Shown piece after piece: positions 46,969-59,640 of a DNA stretch of 64,000 bases. The notes under the pieces were generated by a model that did no database searches, had not been told where the DNA came from, and was given only the letters and a program-made list of their open reading frames with translations. The stretch is from Ilex aquifolium (Eukaryota; Streptophyta; Magnoliopsida; Aquifoliales; Aquifoliaceae), in the NCBI GenBank assembly GCA_951799425.1, contig OX637392.1, positions 40,562,593 to 40,626,592 of the forward strand, in the 5' to 3' direction. The translations under genes and the position numbers were made by a program. Within the stretch, counting starts at the first letter, position 1; the number at the start of each line of letters is the position of its first letter.

Positions 46969-48105
46969 TACTAATAAAAGTACCTTAACTTGAAAATTTT
47001 TTGATTCATTATTTTACCCTTGTAAAGAATTAAAAAGGTTACTCTATCTTTCCATACTTAATATCTAAATTACCATCATATCCTTATGTATTTAAAATCT
47101 CCAAATTACATCCAAGATTACTTTTAATTTTATATTCTCTATATATAAATGTCAATTTTTATGAAATTTTTTGATTGATTATATTATTCTTAAAAAATTT
47201 ATGCATCATTATAAGTTTTAACAAAATATTCAAAAAAATTTCAAAAATTACATCAATATAATATTACTCACCTCATTTATAAAGATAATATTATGACTAC
47301 ATATGTATATTTTATTGTTCATAAAAATGTATAACCCTGTATGTATATTTATTTTTCATCAAAATATTTAACCCTTTCATTTTTAAGATAAAAAATAATG
47401 TATATATAGTTTTACATAATTTTTTAGTCACAGTAAACTTTTCATACTGTGTTAAACTTAATTTGTTTTTAAATTTTAATATGCTTTATAATATATATTA
47501 GAGCATTGTATATCCCAATTTACCTAGATAATCCTAAATACAGTAAGGTTCCAATATGATTGGTATATTTATAATTATTTTTATTTTATTCAATGATTTA
47601 TAAGTGAAATCTTAATCAAATTAATTTTTTAATTATCTATTATGTATTCATAAATTTCAATTTTTATGGAAATTTTTGATTGATTATATTACTCTTAAAA
47701 AATATATGCATTATTATAAGTTTTAAAATATTAAAAAAAAAAACCTTCAAAAACTCCATCAATATAATATTAATCATCACATTTATAAATATAATATTAT
47801 AACTACATATGTATATTTTATTTTTCATCAAAATGTTTAACCATTTTATGTTTAAGATAATGTATATATAGTTTAACATGATTTTTTAGTCACAATAAAC
47901 TTTTTAAACTGTGTTAAGATTTTATATGAAAATTTGAATTTTTGTAAAATTTTAATATGCTTTATAATATATATTATAGCGTTATATATTAAATTTTATC
48001 TCAATTGACGTAACTAATCCTAAATACAGCAAGGTTCCAATACGATTGGTATATTGATAATTATTTTTATTTTATTCAATGATTTATAAGTGGAATCTAA
48101 ATCAA
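46969..48105 (+). repeat. Helitron-like head followed by an AT-rich tandem duplication (unit about 490 bp)
   Basis: TACTAATAAAAGTACCTTAA right after the CTAG of Helitron B matches the head of Helitron A from its ninth base. From about 47146 two copies of an AT-rich unit follow: TTTGATTGATTATATTA at 47171 and 47676, and CTAAATACAG(T/C)AAGGTTCCAA at about 47533 and 48019. Copy 2 ends where the LINE begins, near 48100. No third Helitron tail was found. Confidence 0.6.
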
Positions 48106-51100
48106 ATATAGAGTCCAGAATTTCCAAGACTGTATTTCTTTTTGTTTGATCATGTCCACCAGAATCTGGGAGTCTGTTTCAATGAGAATAGGATAGAACT
48201 CTAACCCAAAGAGCTGTAGTAATTTCAGGCTATCCAGAAGTGCTCTCATTTCGGCCTCCATATTTGTACATATTTCATAAAATAAGAACCTGCTAACACC
48301 ATCTGCCCCCAATGATTTCTTAAAATGACTCCTCCTCTAGAGAAGCCTGGGTTTCCTTTAGAAGCTCCATCAATGTTTAGCTTGAGCACTCCAAGAGAAG
48401 GCAATTCCCATCCAATCCAACAGACTTATGTAGAGAGTGCAGCTGGGGAAACCATGTGAAGTGACTGGAGTAAAGATCTTCCCTGAGCTGAATCTATTAC
48501 CTTGGGCTTTGTATTGAAAGCCTGCAGTCTCCAATGATGCATTATTATCACAATAACAGAATTAGGAGGCAAATGTTGAGCTTCAAATAATCTCCTGCAT
48601 CGTTCCTTCCAAAGCTGCCAGAATACAAGCAAGGAAATTCCTTGCATTAAGGAGTGGTAAAGAGATGGCTTCTTAAAAACCCGAATAACCCTCATGAATC
48701 TTGTGATTGGCTCCTCATTAGCAATAAGTTGGAATCCCAATAACTGTGAAAGCCTAAACCAGATAGCATTTGCATACTTACAACTAATAAAGACATAAGA
48801 TGCAGACTCAGTAGCCTCATAGCACAACACACATCTGCTCACCAGTGAGACTCCCACTTGCTGAATTGCAGAATCGATAGGCAGAGCGTTTTGCAAAATC
48901 TTCCAACCCACCAGCTGAGAACTAGGAGGTGAACATTGACTCCAGATAGCCTTGGCATAAGCATTAAGCATTCCTTGACTACGAACTAGATCCCATGCAG
49001 ACTTAACAGTGAAGTGCCCCATTGAAGTGTGCTTCCAAACTAGTTTATCCTCCTTAGCTGTAATAGTAATGTCAGGAGAAAAAACCTCTTGAATCAGATG
49101 AGGATCCAGAAGGTGCTGAATCTCCCCTAATTGCCAAGCACCATTTACAAATAATTCAGCAAGGGTTGGGAAAGAAACTGGTGGAGAAGAATTCCGGAGA
49201 ATCAAAGGGCCTGTCCCAAGCCAGTTATCACACCAGAAATCCACTAATCTCCCAGTACCTTTTAACTTCTGTGTATTATTCCCAACTAATTCAATCCAAG
49301 GGGCAAGAACAGTGAAACACTTATAACGTCTTTGTGTAGCAAATCTGAGAGGATGCTAATTCCTAAGATATTTAGCAGCAAATATAGAAGACCACAAGGA
49401 GTTTCCTTTTAGCAAATTCCAAACTTGTTTCATATGAAAGGCACTTTGACCCTCTTCAAACTTTCAAATGCCCAACCCTCCTTCCTCATTGGGCAAAGTA
49501 ACAGTACTCTAAGAACACCAATGCCTTTTCCTAACACCTGACTTACCAGACCATTAGAAAGAAGCCATGATAGAATTTAATCTTGCTATAATTCCCTTTG
49601 GCAAATTTAAAGAAGCTAGCAGATGAACAGGAAGAGAATTTAAGACAGATTTGATGAGAACAATTCTGCCCATATTTGAAAGCAGCTTTGCATACCATTC
49701 TTGTATTCTAGATTGAAATTTATTCAGTAGCTCCTCAAAGAATTTCAATTTTGCTCTACCCTTAATCATTGGACATCCCAAGTATGTAAAAGGGCAAGAC
49801 CTCGTTGGGATACCAGCCATATTAGACATTATGTTCCTTCTTGAAATGGAAATTTTGGTTGAGCAATACAATGCACTTTTTTGCTTGTTAACCTTCTGGT
49901 CTGAGGATGCTTCATATTTTCCCAAAAACTGCAAAAGATGCTGCATAGACTTCTTGTTTCCCCTAAGGAAAATCAAAGTGTCATATGCAAAAAGGAGGTG
50001 ACTTAGAAGTCTAGAACCCCTTCCAGTATGAAATCCTTTAATCCGCCCTTGCTGGAATCTAAGCTTGATACCTCTGCTTAGACCCTCTTATGCAAGAATG
50101 AAAAGACTTGGAGATAACGGATCTCCTTGTCCAAGCCCTCTGGAGGTTGGAAAAAAGCCATTTCTCACCCCATTAATAACTATAGAGATATGTTAATTTC
50201 TTAGATAGTTAGAAATTAAATTCACAAAACTATCAGAGAAGCCAAGACTTAACAGCGTTTGCTTTAAAAAATCCCATTCCATCCTGTCGAAATCCTTCAT
50301 CATGTCTAACTTTAATATTGCATTACCAGCCTCCACCTTACGATCAAGCTCACTGACCATGAATTGCGCAAGAGATATGTTGTCTCCAATACTTCGCCCT
50401 TGCACAAAACCATGCTGCTCTTCAGAGATCAGCTTTGGCAACAAAATACTCAACCTTGAAGCAAGTATCTTTGGGAATATTTTATATAGAAAACTACAGA
50501 GACTTATTGGTCTGAACTCCAAAAAATTTGTAGGTCTATCTTTATTTGGAATGAGAGAAAGTATGGTTGCATTCACAGATCTGAGAATTTCTCCACCTTG
50601 AAGTGATTAGCTGCAGCTAGTAAGTCATACTTAATAATATCCCAAGTTGTATGAAAGAATTTACCTGAGAATCCATCTGGGCTTGGAGCACTATGAGCAG
50701 ACATAGCGAAAACAACATTCTTCAATTCCTCCAAAGAAACAGTTGCAGTAAGCATATCATTATCTGCATCAGTTACTAGGGGAGGAATGACTGAGAAAAG
50801 ATCTCCTTCCATAACATGAGTCTGCGACTTGTAAATGCTAGAAAAGAAATCCATAACATGGCTAGCAATAGCATCCTTAGTCTCCAACCAAATACTTTCT
50901 TCACTTTTAATTCTTAAAATTCTGTTTCTCATCACCTTACTCTTAGCAATAGCATGAAACAATTTGGGCTTCCTCTCTCCCTCAACTGCCCACTTAATGT
51001 TTGCCTTTTGTCTCCAGAAAAGCTCCTCCATTCTTAAAGCATTTTCCAGGTCATGTTTAGCAGTGTCTAATGCTTGATAAGCAGCAGCTGTAGCATTTCT

Positions 51101-52201
51101 ATCAACCTCCAATTCAGCTTGCACTGATTGCATTTCTAGCCTCTTAACTGTCTCAAACACGTTACCAAAGACCTCCTTATCCCATCTTTTTAAATGAAAC
51201 TTCATATACTTTAACTTCAGAAAAAAATTCTCAATAGGATTTGGGGAGTAGTTATACAACCAATTGCTCTCCACCAGTTGCAGAAATTGTGGATGCTCGG
51301 CCCACATATCCAGCAATTTAACGTATGAGATTCTTCTTGGAGCTGCCATCTCAGAAACCTTAATAATCAGAGGGCAGTGATTAGATTTACCTTTTCTAGC
51401 ATGTTCAACTATTGTGCTCTCAAAACGACTCCCCTACTGCACATTAACAAGCGCCCTATCAATCCTTTGAGACATTCGAGTTCTTCCTTGGTGGTTGTTA
51501 CACCATGTGAAGGCTGAACCCATAAAACCACAATCCTGCATACCCACCGAATTAATAAAGGAAATGAACTCATTCATGATTGAGAGACTAGGGACTGAAC
51601 CTTCCCTCATCTCAGATGAAGAGACTGTTGTATTAAAATCTCCCATAATCATCCATGGCGTTGAGAAACCTTGCAGACTTGCTAAATGCGACCACAGTGG
51701 CCTTCTCAAAAATGGTCACACTTAGCATAAACAAACGAAACATAAAATGACGGAGTTCCCAGGAAAGAGACTTCTACTGTAAGGGCTTGCTCATGAATAG
51801 CAAAAACAGTCACCGTAACCCTATGATCCCACAGTAACGAAATGTACCTTTATGCTAATGGATTGGCCATAGATGAGGAGAAACCTAAACTACCACCTAA
51901 ACTAAGTAGCTTAGGAGGATTCAGCTTTGGCTCCAGCAATGAAATCAAGCAAACATCATTGATTTTAATCAGTTTCTTGAGCCTCAACCTAGAGGCTTCC
52001 TTATTGACTCATATGGGAAGAAGACAAGAGGCAAGATTTAGACCAAGTTATCATACCAGTGTTGGTAGAAGCCTGGAGATGTTGTATTACTTTTGTACCC
52101 ATCCCAACTTTAGAGTTTGGAGAGATTGCTTCCATAATTTCCACACTTGGAGAACATTCCACATCAGAATTATAACCTTTATCTGGAGGCTCATTATCAC
52201 A
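48098..52201 (-). pseudogene. LINE ORF2 (endonuclease, reverse transcriptase, zf-RVT, RNase H)
   Basis: Endonuclease pieces are LISLLEPKL (about 51940), IMGDFNTTV (about 51640), SQRIDRALVN and SNHCPLIIK (about 51370). RT pieces are FRPISLCSFLYKIFPKILAS, SEEQHGFVQGRSIGDNI, KLDMMKDFDRMEWDFL and, near 49985, FAYDTLIFLRGN, where the usual FADD has lost its first Asp. LGCPMIKGRAK and FQSRIQEW follow. The zf-RVT region at 49244-48426 shows RCVLCYEATESASYVFISC, with the usual His replaced by Tyr. RNase H reads LKLNIDGASKGNPG and, after a frame change near 48310, TNMEAEMRALLDSLKLL and IETDSQILVDMI. It then stops at the junction. Confidence 0.88.
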
Positions 52202-53706
52202 TCACAATCCACGTTCATCATCCAAAGAAACATTACTATCCTCTCTACAAATATAATTATGATCTATTAAAAAAGTAGACTCAGAAGTAATTAAGCAATG
52301 CTTATTTAATTGGCACTGCCCCTCTTCGAAATTTACCCTCATACTTTCTTCTTTATCACCTTCATTTGTCGGAACTAGCAATGGTTCAATAATTTCAGTG
52401 TCCTCATTTTCCATATGTAAATCTTCATTAACCTTTTCATTAAAAATTTCTGCAGCTGGACGTGGGTACTGATCAATACCTGTTCGTGGCAGATGACTAG
52501 GACAACTGATTGGATTGCTTGCAGGCAATTGTGTATGAGATCTTGGCAGATTATCTTTCCCAAAATGCTCACCTATTTCCAAAATCAATGGTTGATTTAT
52601 ATTTGGAATGTTGACTGTCACTGCTACATTACCTTGGTCATTATCATTAATTGGATTGATGGCGATTCCCTGATCTACTGCAGAATTAGACGGATTTCCT
52701 CCACTGTCCTTTTTAGAATTCTGATGTTTCCAAATACCCTTCTGCTGAGCCCCCTTCGCATGTCTTTACTGATCCGAGTGCCTCTTATGGATATTCTGAG
52801 TTCCTTATTGTACTTTACCTGATTGTCTGAATTCTGAATTTGCTTCCCTTTTTTCTACTAAGTTTCCTTACCCACATCTGCTGATTTGCTCTCTGGATTC
52901 TTTCCTTCTACATCCTCAGTCTGAGTTGGTAGCTTCTTCTTCCTGCATTCACTCTCCTCATGTCCTTGCTTTCTGCAACTTCTGCAAAATTTCTTAGTTC
53001 TTTCATAAACAATTTTCTGCCACCTAGCATCCTCATCACCCATATCCAACCATATACGTGCTAGATTCTTGGCTAGCAAGTTCACCTCTATACATACTCT
53101 TGCCACCCCAGGCCTAGCCAAAGAAAGTGTAGCTTGATCATAGGTGAGGACTCTACCTAAAGGCTTTACCAACAATTCCAAGAATTTCAAAGGAAGACCA
53201 GGAAAAGATATCCACATGGGAACTATTGAAGGTTCTATACCAGAAACAAATGCTGCAAACCATTTAAAGAATCTAAACAAATAATCTTCTATCAAAATGG
53301 CATCCTTCAACCAGATATTAACATAGTCTTCATGCTTCTCAAACCTTATGAGAATATGCCTTGGGTCAATTGAACCAATCTCGAAATCCCCTTCCAAATT
53401 CTATTTCGATCTTATCACTTCTCTAATCACACCAAGACTTGGTCTACCATAAGCACAGTTGCCTATTAAAGCAAACTGAAAAGACTTGCATGATTGCTTC
53501 ACATCTTCATTGGTGAAATAGAATGCAGGTTCACCCTCATAAAAGACTATGGGTTTTTCGATCTTTTCCAGGAAATCCTCTATAGAGACTGGGCTGCATG
53601 TTTGCTTAAAAAGAGATGCATAGGTTTGATGTGTTTGTGGCTGTTTTTGGGGTTGTAAATCTGGAGGTTTTGGGGGAATATTAGATGAAGTAGGTGAAGA
53701 ACTCAT
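52202..53706 (-). pseudogene. LINE ORF1 (DUF4283-like domain and zinc knuckle)
   Basis: ORF1 proteins of plant L1 elements bind the RNA. The frame begins MSSSPTSSNIPPKPPDLQPQ at 53706; a TAG at about 53403-53401 interrupts it and it continues in the same frame. The DUF4283-type core is seen in YASLFKQT, FALIGNCAYGRPSLGVIREV and PMWISFPGLPLKFLE, with GRVLTYDQAT and ARVCIEVNLL. The knuckle CRSCRKQGHEESEC lies at about 52980-52940. A low-complexity tail follows to about 52200 after at least one frame change near 52850. Confidence 0.85.
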
Positions 53707-53765
53707 GAAGTTGGAAAAATTCTAGAGAGAAGGCAGATTTTCTCTCTCTAGAAATTTTTTAGAAA

Positions 53766-56115
53766 TGTCGTTGATCAATACAATCAACTTTCGAAGTCTA
53801 GGCAAAAGACAAGGATTTTTTGATCTAAAGGGAAGTGTAATTGGTAGTTTTATTATTATTATTTGATTTATGAGTATTTGTTTGAGTAGGAGTAGCAGTT
53901 AGAATTTGATTGGAAAATTATTATAGAGTTTTAGTAGTATAGGAGTCTAAGAGTTTGATTATGAAACTCTTTTACAATTTTAGTAGGAGAGTAGTTTTTA
54001 TTTTGGTAGGGAACTTGGCCTATAAATAATGGTATAATCTCAACTATTTTTATTAGAGTGATATAAGAAAAACTTGTTTCTCTGTAGAGAATTTTGTGTG
54101 TTTCCTGATCTAATCCTTGCGAGGGTTTGGTATCTCTTCTTCTTTTTTCTATTCTCTTATTTTCTCCCTCATCTGTCTTACATCAGTTTGGTATCAGAGC
54201 CCAACTTTGATCCCGTCGCTACTACTCATGATTCCTACTCATCGGCTATCAATCAACAATCAGTGCTCGCATAAGTCCCTTCACCACAAGGCCCAGTTCA
54301 AGAAGAACTTAGATTGTTTGATATTGACGGAGGAGTTAATCTAGAAGTTGGAGGTTTTCATGGGGATAATAATCCTGAGGTATTTCTTAATTGGTTGCAT
54401 AGCGTTGAAAGCTTCTTCAAATGACATCGTTTGACCGATAAGAGGAAAGTTTTTTTTGCAGAATCAAAATTGAAAGGTATAGCAAGACTTTGGGGAGTAA
54501 ATTACCAACAAACTCTATTTGATAGATCATGGGATGATATGAAGACTGCTATGACTCGTTACTTTATGCTTGCTAATTATAAGCAACAAGCTCATCTACT
54601 ATAGAGGAATACACAGGAAAATTCTACAACTTGGCCACCCAATTAGAGTTCCCATGGATTGGGGATGTGATGATTGTCATGTATAGGCAAGGACTCAATT
54701 CTCAAATTTCTACGAGTTTAGCTGCAAGTAGACTTTACACCATGGCAGATGTAGTTCAAGTTGCCTATCAGATGGAAGATGAGTTGAAAAAGAGATCTTC
54801 TATGGCACCTCCAACCTAGATTGAGAGAACTGCTGTAGATGCAAGTCAAGATAAGTCCACCAATAGACCCCAAGAGAATACTTTTATTGTAAACAAACCA
54901 TTTCGGGCTGGTACTAATTCTTCTTCTCAAGGGAGTACTAATTCTAAGACAAGATGTTTTAATTGTCATAGTTTTGGTCATCTCTCGTTTCAATGCCCTT
55001 CAAAATCTGTTGCTATGGTTGAAAAAGAAAATTCTAGGGTGAATAATGAGTCTGATGAACCAGAATTTGAAATAGAGATTATAGAACCCCTTGATGTGGG
55101 TGTGGTTAATTTTGATGATTTGGATGATGATCATTTTTTGAGTGTTATCTGTCCTCTACTTATTACTAATAAAAAAGTTGCTAATGGTGAGTTTATTCAT
55201 TGAGGAAAAATCTTTCAGACAAGAGTTAGTTGTGAAAGACAAATATGCTCGTTAGTGATTCACACGAGAAGTTGCACAAATGTGGTATCAGAAGAGGTTG
55301 TGAAGAAATTGAATTTGAAAGTTGAATCATATCTGGAGCCATATCATGTGGCATGGATTACTAATGCCAAGCTAAAAATTGATAAGAGATGTCCAGTTAC
55401 ATTCATCATTGGAAGCTTTAAGGAAACCGTCATGTGTGATGTGTTGTCTCTCAAGCTTTGTCATATACTTTTAGGGCGCACCTGGATATGGGATCGTGAT
55501 GCACAACATGCGAGGCGTGCTAATACTTATTCTTTTGCAATTGGAAGAAAGAACTCTTACTTGTGATGCCACTGATGCGCATACACTACAATTGAAAAGA
55601 GTTTGTTATTGATTCAGAGAGCTCTCTCCATCACATGGTATTCTTGGCCGTCTTCCTTACTCACCAGTGTCGAGTTCTTTTCATCGGGGGAGAATTGATG
55701 GCACAACCATTGGTTGGTTGGATCAATACAATCGACTTTCGAAGCCTATGTGAAATACTAGGAATTTTTGGCCCAAAGGGAAGTATAATTGGTAGTTTTA
55801 TTATTATTATCTGATTTATGAGTATTTGTTTGACTAGGAGTAGTAGTTAGAATTTGATTAGGAAATTATTATAGAGCTTTAGTAGTATAGGAGTTAAAGA
55901 ATTTGATTATGAAACTCTTTTAGAATTGTAGTAGGAGAGTAGTTTTTATTTTGGTAGGGAACTTGGCCTATAAATAATGGTGTAATCCCAGCTATTTTTA
56001 TTAGAGAGTGATATAATAAAAACTAGTTTCTCTGTGAAGAATTTTGTTTGTTTCCTAACCTAATCCTTGCGAGAGTTCGGTATCTCTTATTTTCTCCCTC
56101 ATCCGTCCTACATCA
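53766..56115 (+). mobile_element. Short gypsy-type element with gag and protease only (2.35 kb)
   Basis: LTRs of 420 bp each (53766-54185 and 55696-56115) share ATCAATACAATC(A/G)ACTTTCGAAG, a CCTATAAATAATGG promoter and an ACATCA end. The initiator-tRNA primer site TGGTATCAGAGC is at 54189-54200, and a purine tract CATCGGGGGAGAAT precedes the 3' LTR. RT, RNase H and integrase are absent, so it depends on helpers or is dead. Flanks AGAAA and AGTAA differ by one base, compatible with a decayed duplication. Gag and protease style suggests a chromovirus such as Reina. Confidence 0.82.
54280..55566 (+). pseudogene. gag and protease remnant of the short gypsy element
   Basis: Gag pieces: VFLNWLHSVESFF, KVFFAESKLKGIARLWGVNY and DRSWDDMKTAMTRYF in one frame, then after a frame change near 54625 GLNSQISTSLAASRLYTM and AYQMEDELKKR. 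A TAG at 54817-54819 interrupts the frame. The knuckle CFNCHSFGHLSFQCP is at about 54955-54999. An acidic linker ends at a TGA near 55203. The protease part (55240-55560) reads SCTNVVSEEVVKKLNLKVES and LLGRTWIWDRDAQHARRANT, but the active site is IHTRS where relatives have a D-x-G form, so the catalytic Asp is lost. Confidence 0.82.
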
Positions 56116-56579
56116 AGTAATTTTTTCGTCATTTTTAATGCTAAAAGAATAGTTTTGATCTACATTATTAAACTATTTTTATTTTTTAAATTTTTATGTA
56201 ACAATAATAACTTGATTCATTTTGTGAAACTATTGTCCAAAAGGGTCTGACAATCACAGTAGTAGATGAGAATTTATCAATCAACCTGAAACTTCTATTG
56301 AAAAATGTGGAATTTCAATTCGTCTTTTATTTTTTTAATCTTCTTAAAAAATTATTTTTCTTTATGAACACAAACAAGGGTATACATATAAATTTTGAAC
56401 ATTCTTCTTGGGCTCTTATGAGTGCAGTATAATGTTGGTTAAAGTTTGTTCAACATTTGCATATATTCCTTCGTGTGTGTTCATCCAAGAAAAATAATGA
56501 ATTGAAATCTCACGTCAGTTGCGGTAGGAGTTTCAAGTTGACCTATAAGCTCTTCCATCCACTTCTCTAATAGTTAAGG
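56116..56579. other. AT-rich spacer, nothing recognised
   Basis: No gene, repeat or element end identified between the short gypsy element and the two-gene MULE. If the gypsy element entered the LINE, LINE leader sequence should continue here, but I could not confirm it. Confidence 0.3.
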
Positions 56580-57224
56580 GGAAATTGTGAAAAAGTACAC
56601 CATTTAAGACATTTGTGGAAAAGTACCTCAATATAAAACATATGTGTATAAGTACCTTTGTGTGTAAATGTTTGGTGAGGAGGTACACTTTTGCTGATTT
56701 GTAATTTTTTCTCTTACGAAATTGTCCTTTTCCTTTATTAATGGGTCACAAATATGGCAGTTATTTTAGAGATTCAGTTTCCTTTTTTTAAGCTATATCA
56801 TTTTTTTGAATTTTGAATTACCTCTTCCTCCTTCATTTGATAGACTGTTTCCTTCTCCATTTCGTAACACAAGGTTTTATACAGTCTGTAAACATTTTAT
56901 TCAAACACCCATTCATTAGTCGGCTTGAGTTAAATACTTATTTCATAAAAGATTAGCTTTTTCCATACCGTTACGGGGGTTTCACCAATCTGCCAATATC
57001 TTGCAGTAGAAGACCAGCGACAGGTATGTTTTCCACACTGTTGTAAATTTTTTTTCTTTTAAAAATAAATTGTAATGACGAATATATATTCCAAATTACT
57101 GTTTACACATATTTTTTATGGAGGATATGATCATTTTGTTATGACGTTATGAGAATGAGTCGTTAATTATTCGGGTTTCAAGGTTTTCACCGTTTGAGGA
57201 TGTGTTAACTCGAGTGTTTGATAC

Positions 57225-59359
57225 ATGGGAGTTGTTGCGGGTTTTGCCTATACGGTTATCATATTCACTCCCCGAAATCCCAATTTTTTTTTGAAGAATG
57301 ATGAAGACTTCAAAAATATGTTTGAAATGTCACGTTTTCTTAATGTCAATCATGTTCCTATGAGGATAACCGTAAATGATGATGATGACTCAAATGGGGG
57401 TGTTGTTAATAATTCAATTAAAGATTTGCATAATCCGGATGATGATTCTGATTCAGAGGATGATTTGTTGCCTCGTTATAGCCAACATAACGAGAAAGTT
57501 CTGTTAACATCTGGGTGGATTAATGAAATCAGACATGTGGGACAGAAATTTGAAGGTGGTGTGTTGCATTTTCGTAATGCTCTTTGCAAATACTCGATTG
57601 AGTGCGGTTTCAAATTCAACTACGTTAAGAATTGAAAATATCGAGTTGTGGCTGAGTGTGCGGCAAAATATTCCACGGGTTGTGGGTGGAAGGTGAATGC
57701 AAGTATTCAAAAGGTAAATGGATTTTTCTACATACGAAAACTTCACAACGAACACACATGTGATGAAGCACTGCGTACAACAGATAACAGGAGGATGAGT
57801 TCAAGTTTAATTGCAGATTTAATTGTTGATCATGTACGGGAAAAAAATGCTACTCGTCCCACCGAAGTTGTTAGTGAATTTATGTCGGATTACGGTCTTA
57901 CAATTTCGTACGATCGAGCATGGATGACAGTTGAGAAAGCGAGAGGGAAGATCTTTGGGAATCACTCGTTGTCGTACCAGCAAATACGATGGTATGTTGA
58001 TGCTGCAATTACAAACAATCCTGGCAGCCACATTATTTTAGATTGTGATGACGATACTAACCGGTTCCAAAGATTATTCGTGTCATTCAAGGCGTCTATT
58101 GATGGGTTTAATTATTGTCGTCCTTTGTTGTTCATTGATGGAACATTTTTGAAAGGCAGGTATAAAGTTAACATCCTTTCCACAACTAGCAAAGATGACA
58201 ATCAAGGTATTTTATATATGGAATCAAATTATGTCAGATATATAAATGTCACATTTTAATGTTCTTGGTGTTATTGATTGATGTCTGTTGAGTTGGTTAA
58301 TGTTTTTTTTTTATTTTTTTAGGTTTATACCCATTAGCATTTGCTGTTGTTGATTCTGAAAATGAGGCAAATTGGAATTGGTTTTTACAACAGTTGACGC
58401 ATATTGTGGACCATGGTCGTGAGATTACTTTTGTGTCCGATCGGAATATGAGTCTTTTAGAGGCAATGCCAAAGGTTTTTCCAAATGCTCATCATGCTTT
58501 TTGCTTGCAACATCTAAAAGCCAATTTAAGGGACAAATGTAGCGGAGGTCGGTTTTCCAATAAAACCAGAGAGCATATGGTGTTATTGCTACGTGAATGT
58601 GCTTATGCACCGACTGTTTCTCTGTTTAATGAGAAGATTGAATCTCTCCGTCGAGAAGTTGGGCCAAACATTGATAGGTTTTTGTCAAATCTCCCAGCTG
58701 AACATTGGGCAAATGCTCATTTTCGGGGGAAACGGTATGATGAGATGTCTTCTAATGTTGCGGAGTCTTATAATGCTTGAATTTCAAAGGCACGACATTT
58801 ACCAATTACTAGTATGGTTGATACTATAAGGAGTCAAATTATGGACCAGAGGGGTTGTAGGTTGAAAGAATCTGAAAGTTGGAATGGTAACATATGTCTT
58901 AATATGGACTCCATAATAAGTGCAGCATTTCATGAAGGTAGATCTTGGTCTGTAAGGGTATCTAGTAATGATGTGTACGAGGTGAATTCATACCCGTCGG
59001 TCTCTGTTGACATTTTGAATGGCACTTGCACATGTTTTCAATGGCAGATTAATGGATTCCCTTGTTCGCATGCGGTTTTGGCGATACGCAAGAGTGGGCG
59101 GAATATATATGAATTCATTGATTATTATTTTCATGTGAGCACATATAGAAAGGCATATGCGGACCTAATACACCAAATTCCAACACTTGGTCGTCCAGAT
59201 ATTTCGCTCGAATCGATTAATATTTTGCCACCATCGTCTAAGCCTCAGCCTGGTCGCCCGAAGAAACGAAGAATTAGGTTCAGAGGTGAACTCATTCGAC
59301 AGATTCGTTGTGGTCGTTTGGGAAGCCACAACAAGAAAACATGCAATGCACCGTTGTAA
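57225..59359 (+). pseudogene. mudrA: mudrA-type MULE transposase, two exons, two TGA stops
   Basis: The transposase binds the element ends and cuts them in the nucleus. An N-terminal part (57225-57632) with an acidic stretch comes first; a TGA at 57633-57635 breaks the frame, which then continues into the DNA-binding zinc region (CAAKYSTGCGWKVNAS, LHNEHTC). The catalytic core has PLLFIDGTFLKGRYK (Asp), FVSDRNMSLLEAMPKVFP (Asp) and MSSNVAESYNA (Glu). An intron 58207-58322 (GTATTT...TTTTTAG) is supported by the restored reading NQG|LYPLAFAVVDSENE. A TGA at 58778-58780 follows YNA where relatives have Trp. The SWIM finger CTCFQWQINGFPCSH lies at about 59026-59070 and a partial knuckle CGRLGSHNKKTC near the end. 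There are no frameshifts. Confidence 0.9.
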
Positions 59360-59640
59360 TTAATTATTATTAACAATGTAGTTGGTGTCATTTTATGTTT
59401 ATTTTTCATTGAATACGGAATAAATTAACAATGTGGTTATTAAACTTGGTGTGTGTTTATAGATGGAGTGTGTTAGAATTGAAGATGATTTTTGCCAATA
59501 TGAAATATCCTTCATAACTTATCTATGCATGTAATGTTTTTTTGAAAGTTGTACATATGTATTTGTCACATGGTTAGCAACCCATGTCACGGGATTCACT
59601 GCTAATGTCAAAGTCAGACCATGCAATGACAAAATGTTAC

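Larger units (their letters stand above)
48098..53765 (-). mobile_element. L1-type LINE, decayed
   Basis: Runs on the minus strand from a short leader (53765-53707) through ORF1, the endonuclease, RT, zf-RVT region and RNase H. It lacks a normal 3' end: it stops within RNase H against the AT-rich duplication, without a poly(A) tail. Stops and frame changes occur throughout, so it is inactive. Its 5' end abuts the gypsy element at 53766. Confidence 0.88.

Noticed and set aside
51842..52270. Plus-strand frame over the LINE
   Set aside because: Shadow of the minus-strand endonuclease region, which shows conserved LINE motifs.
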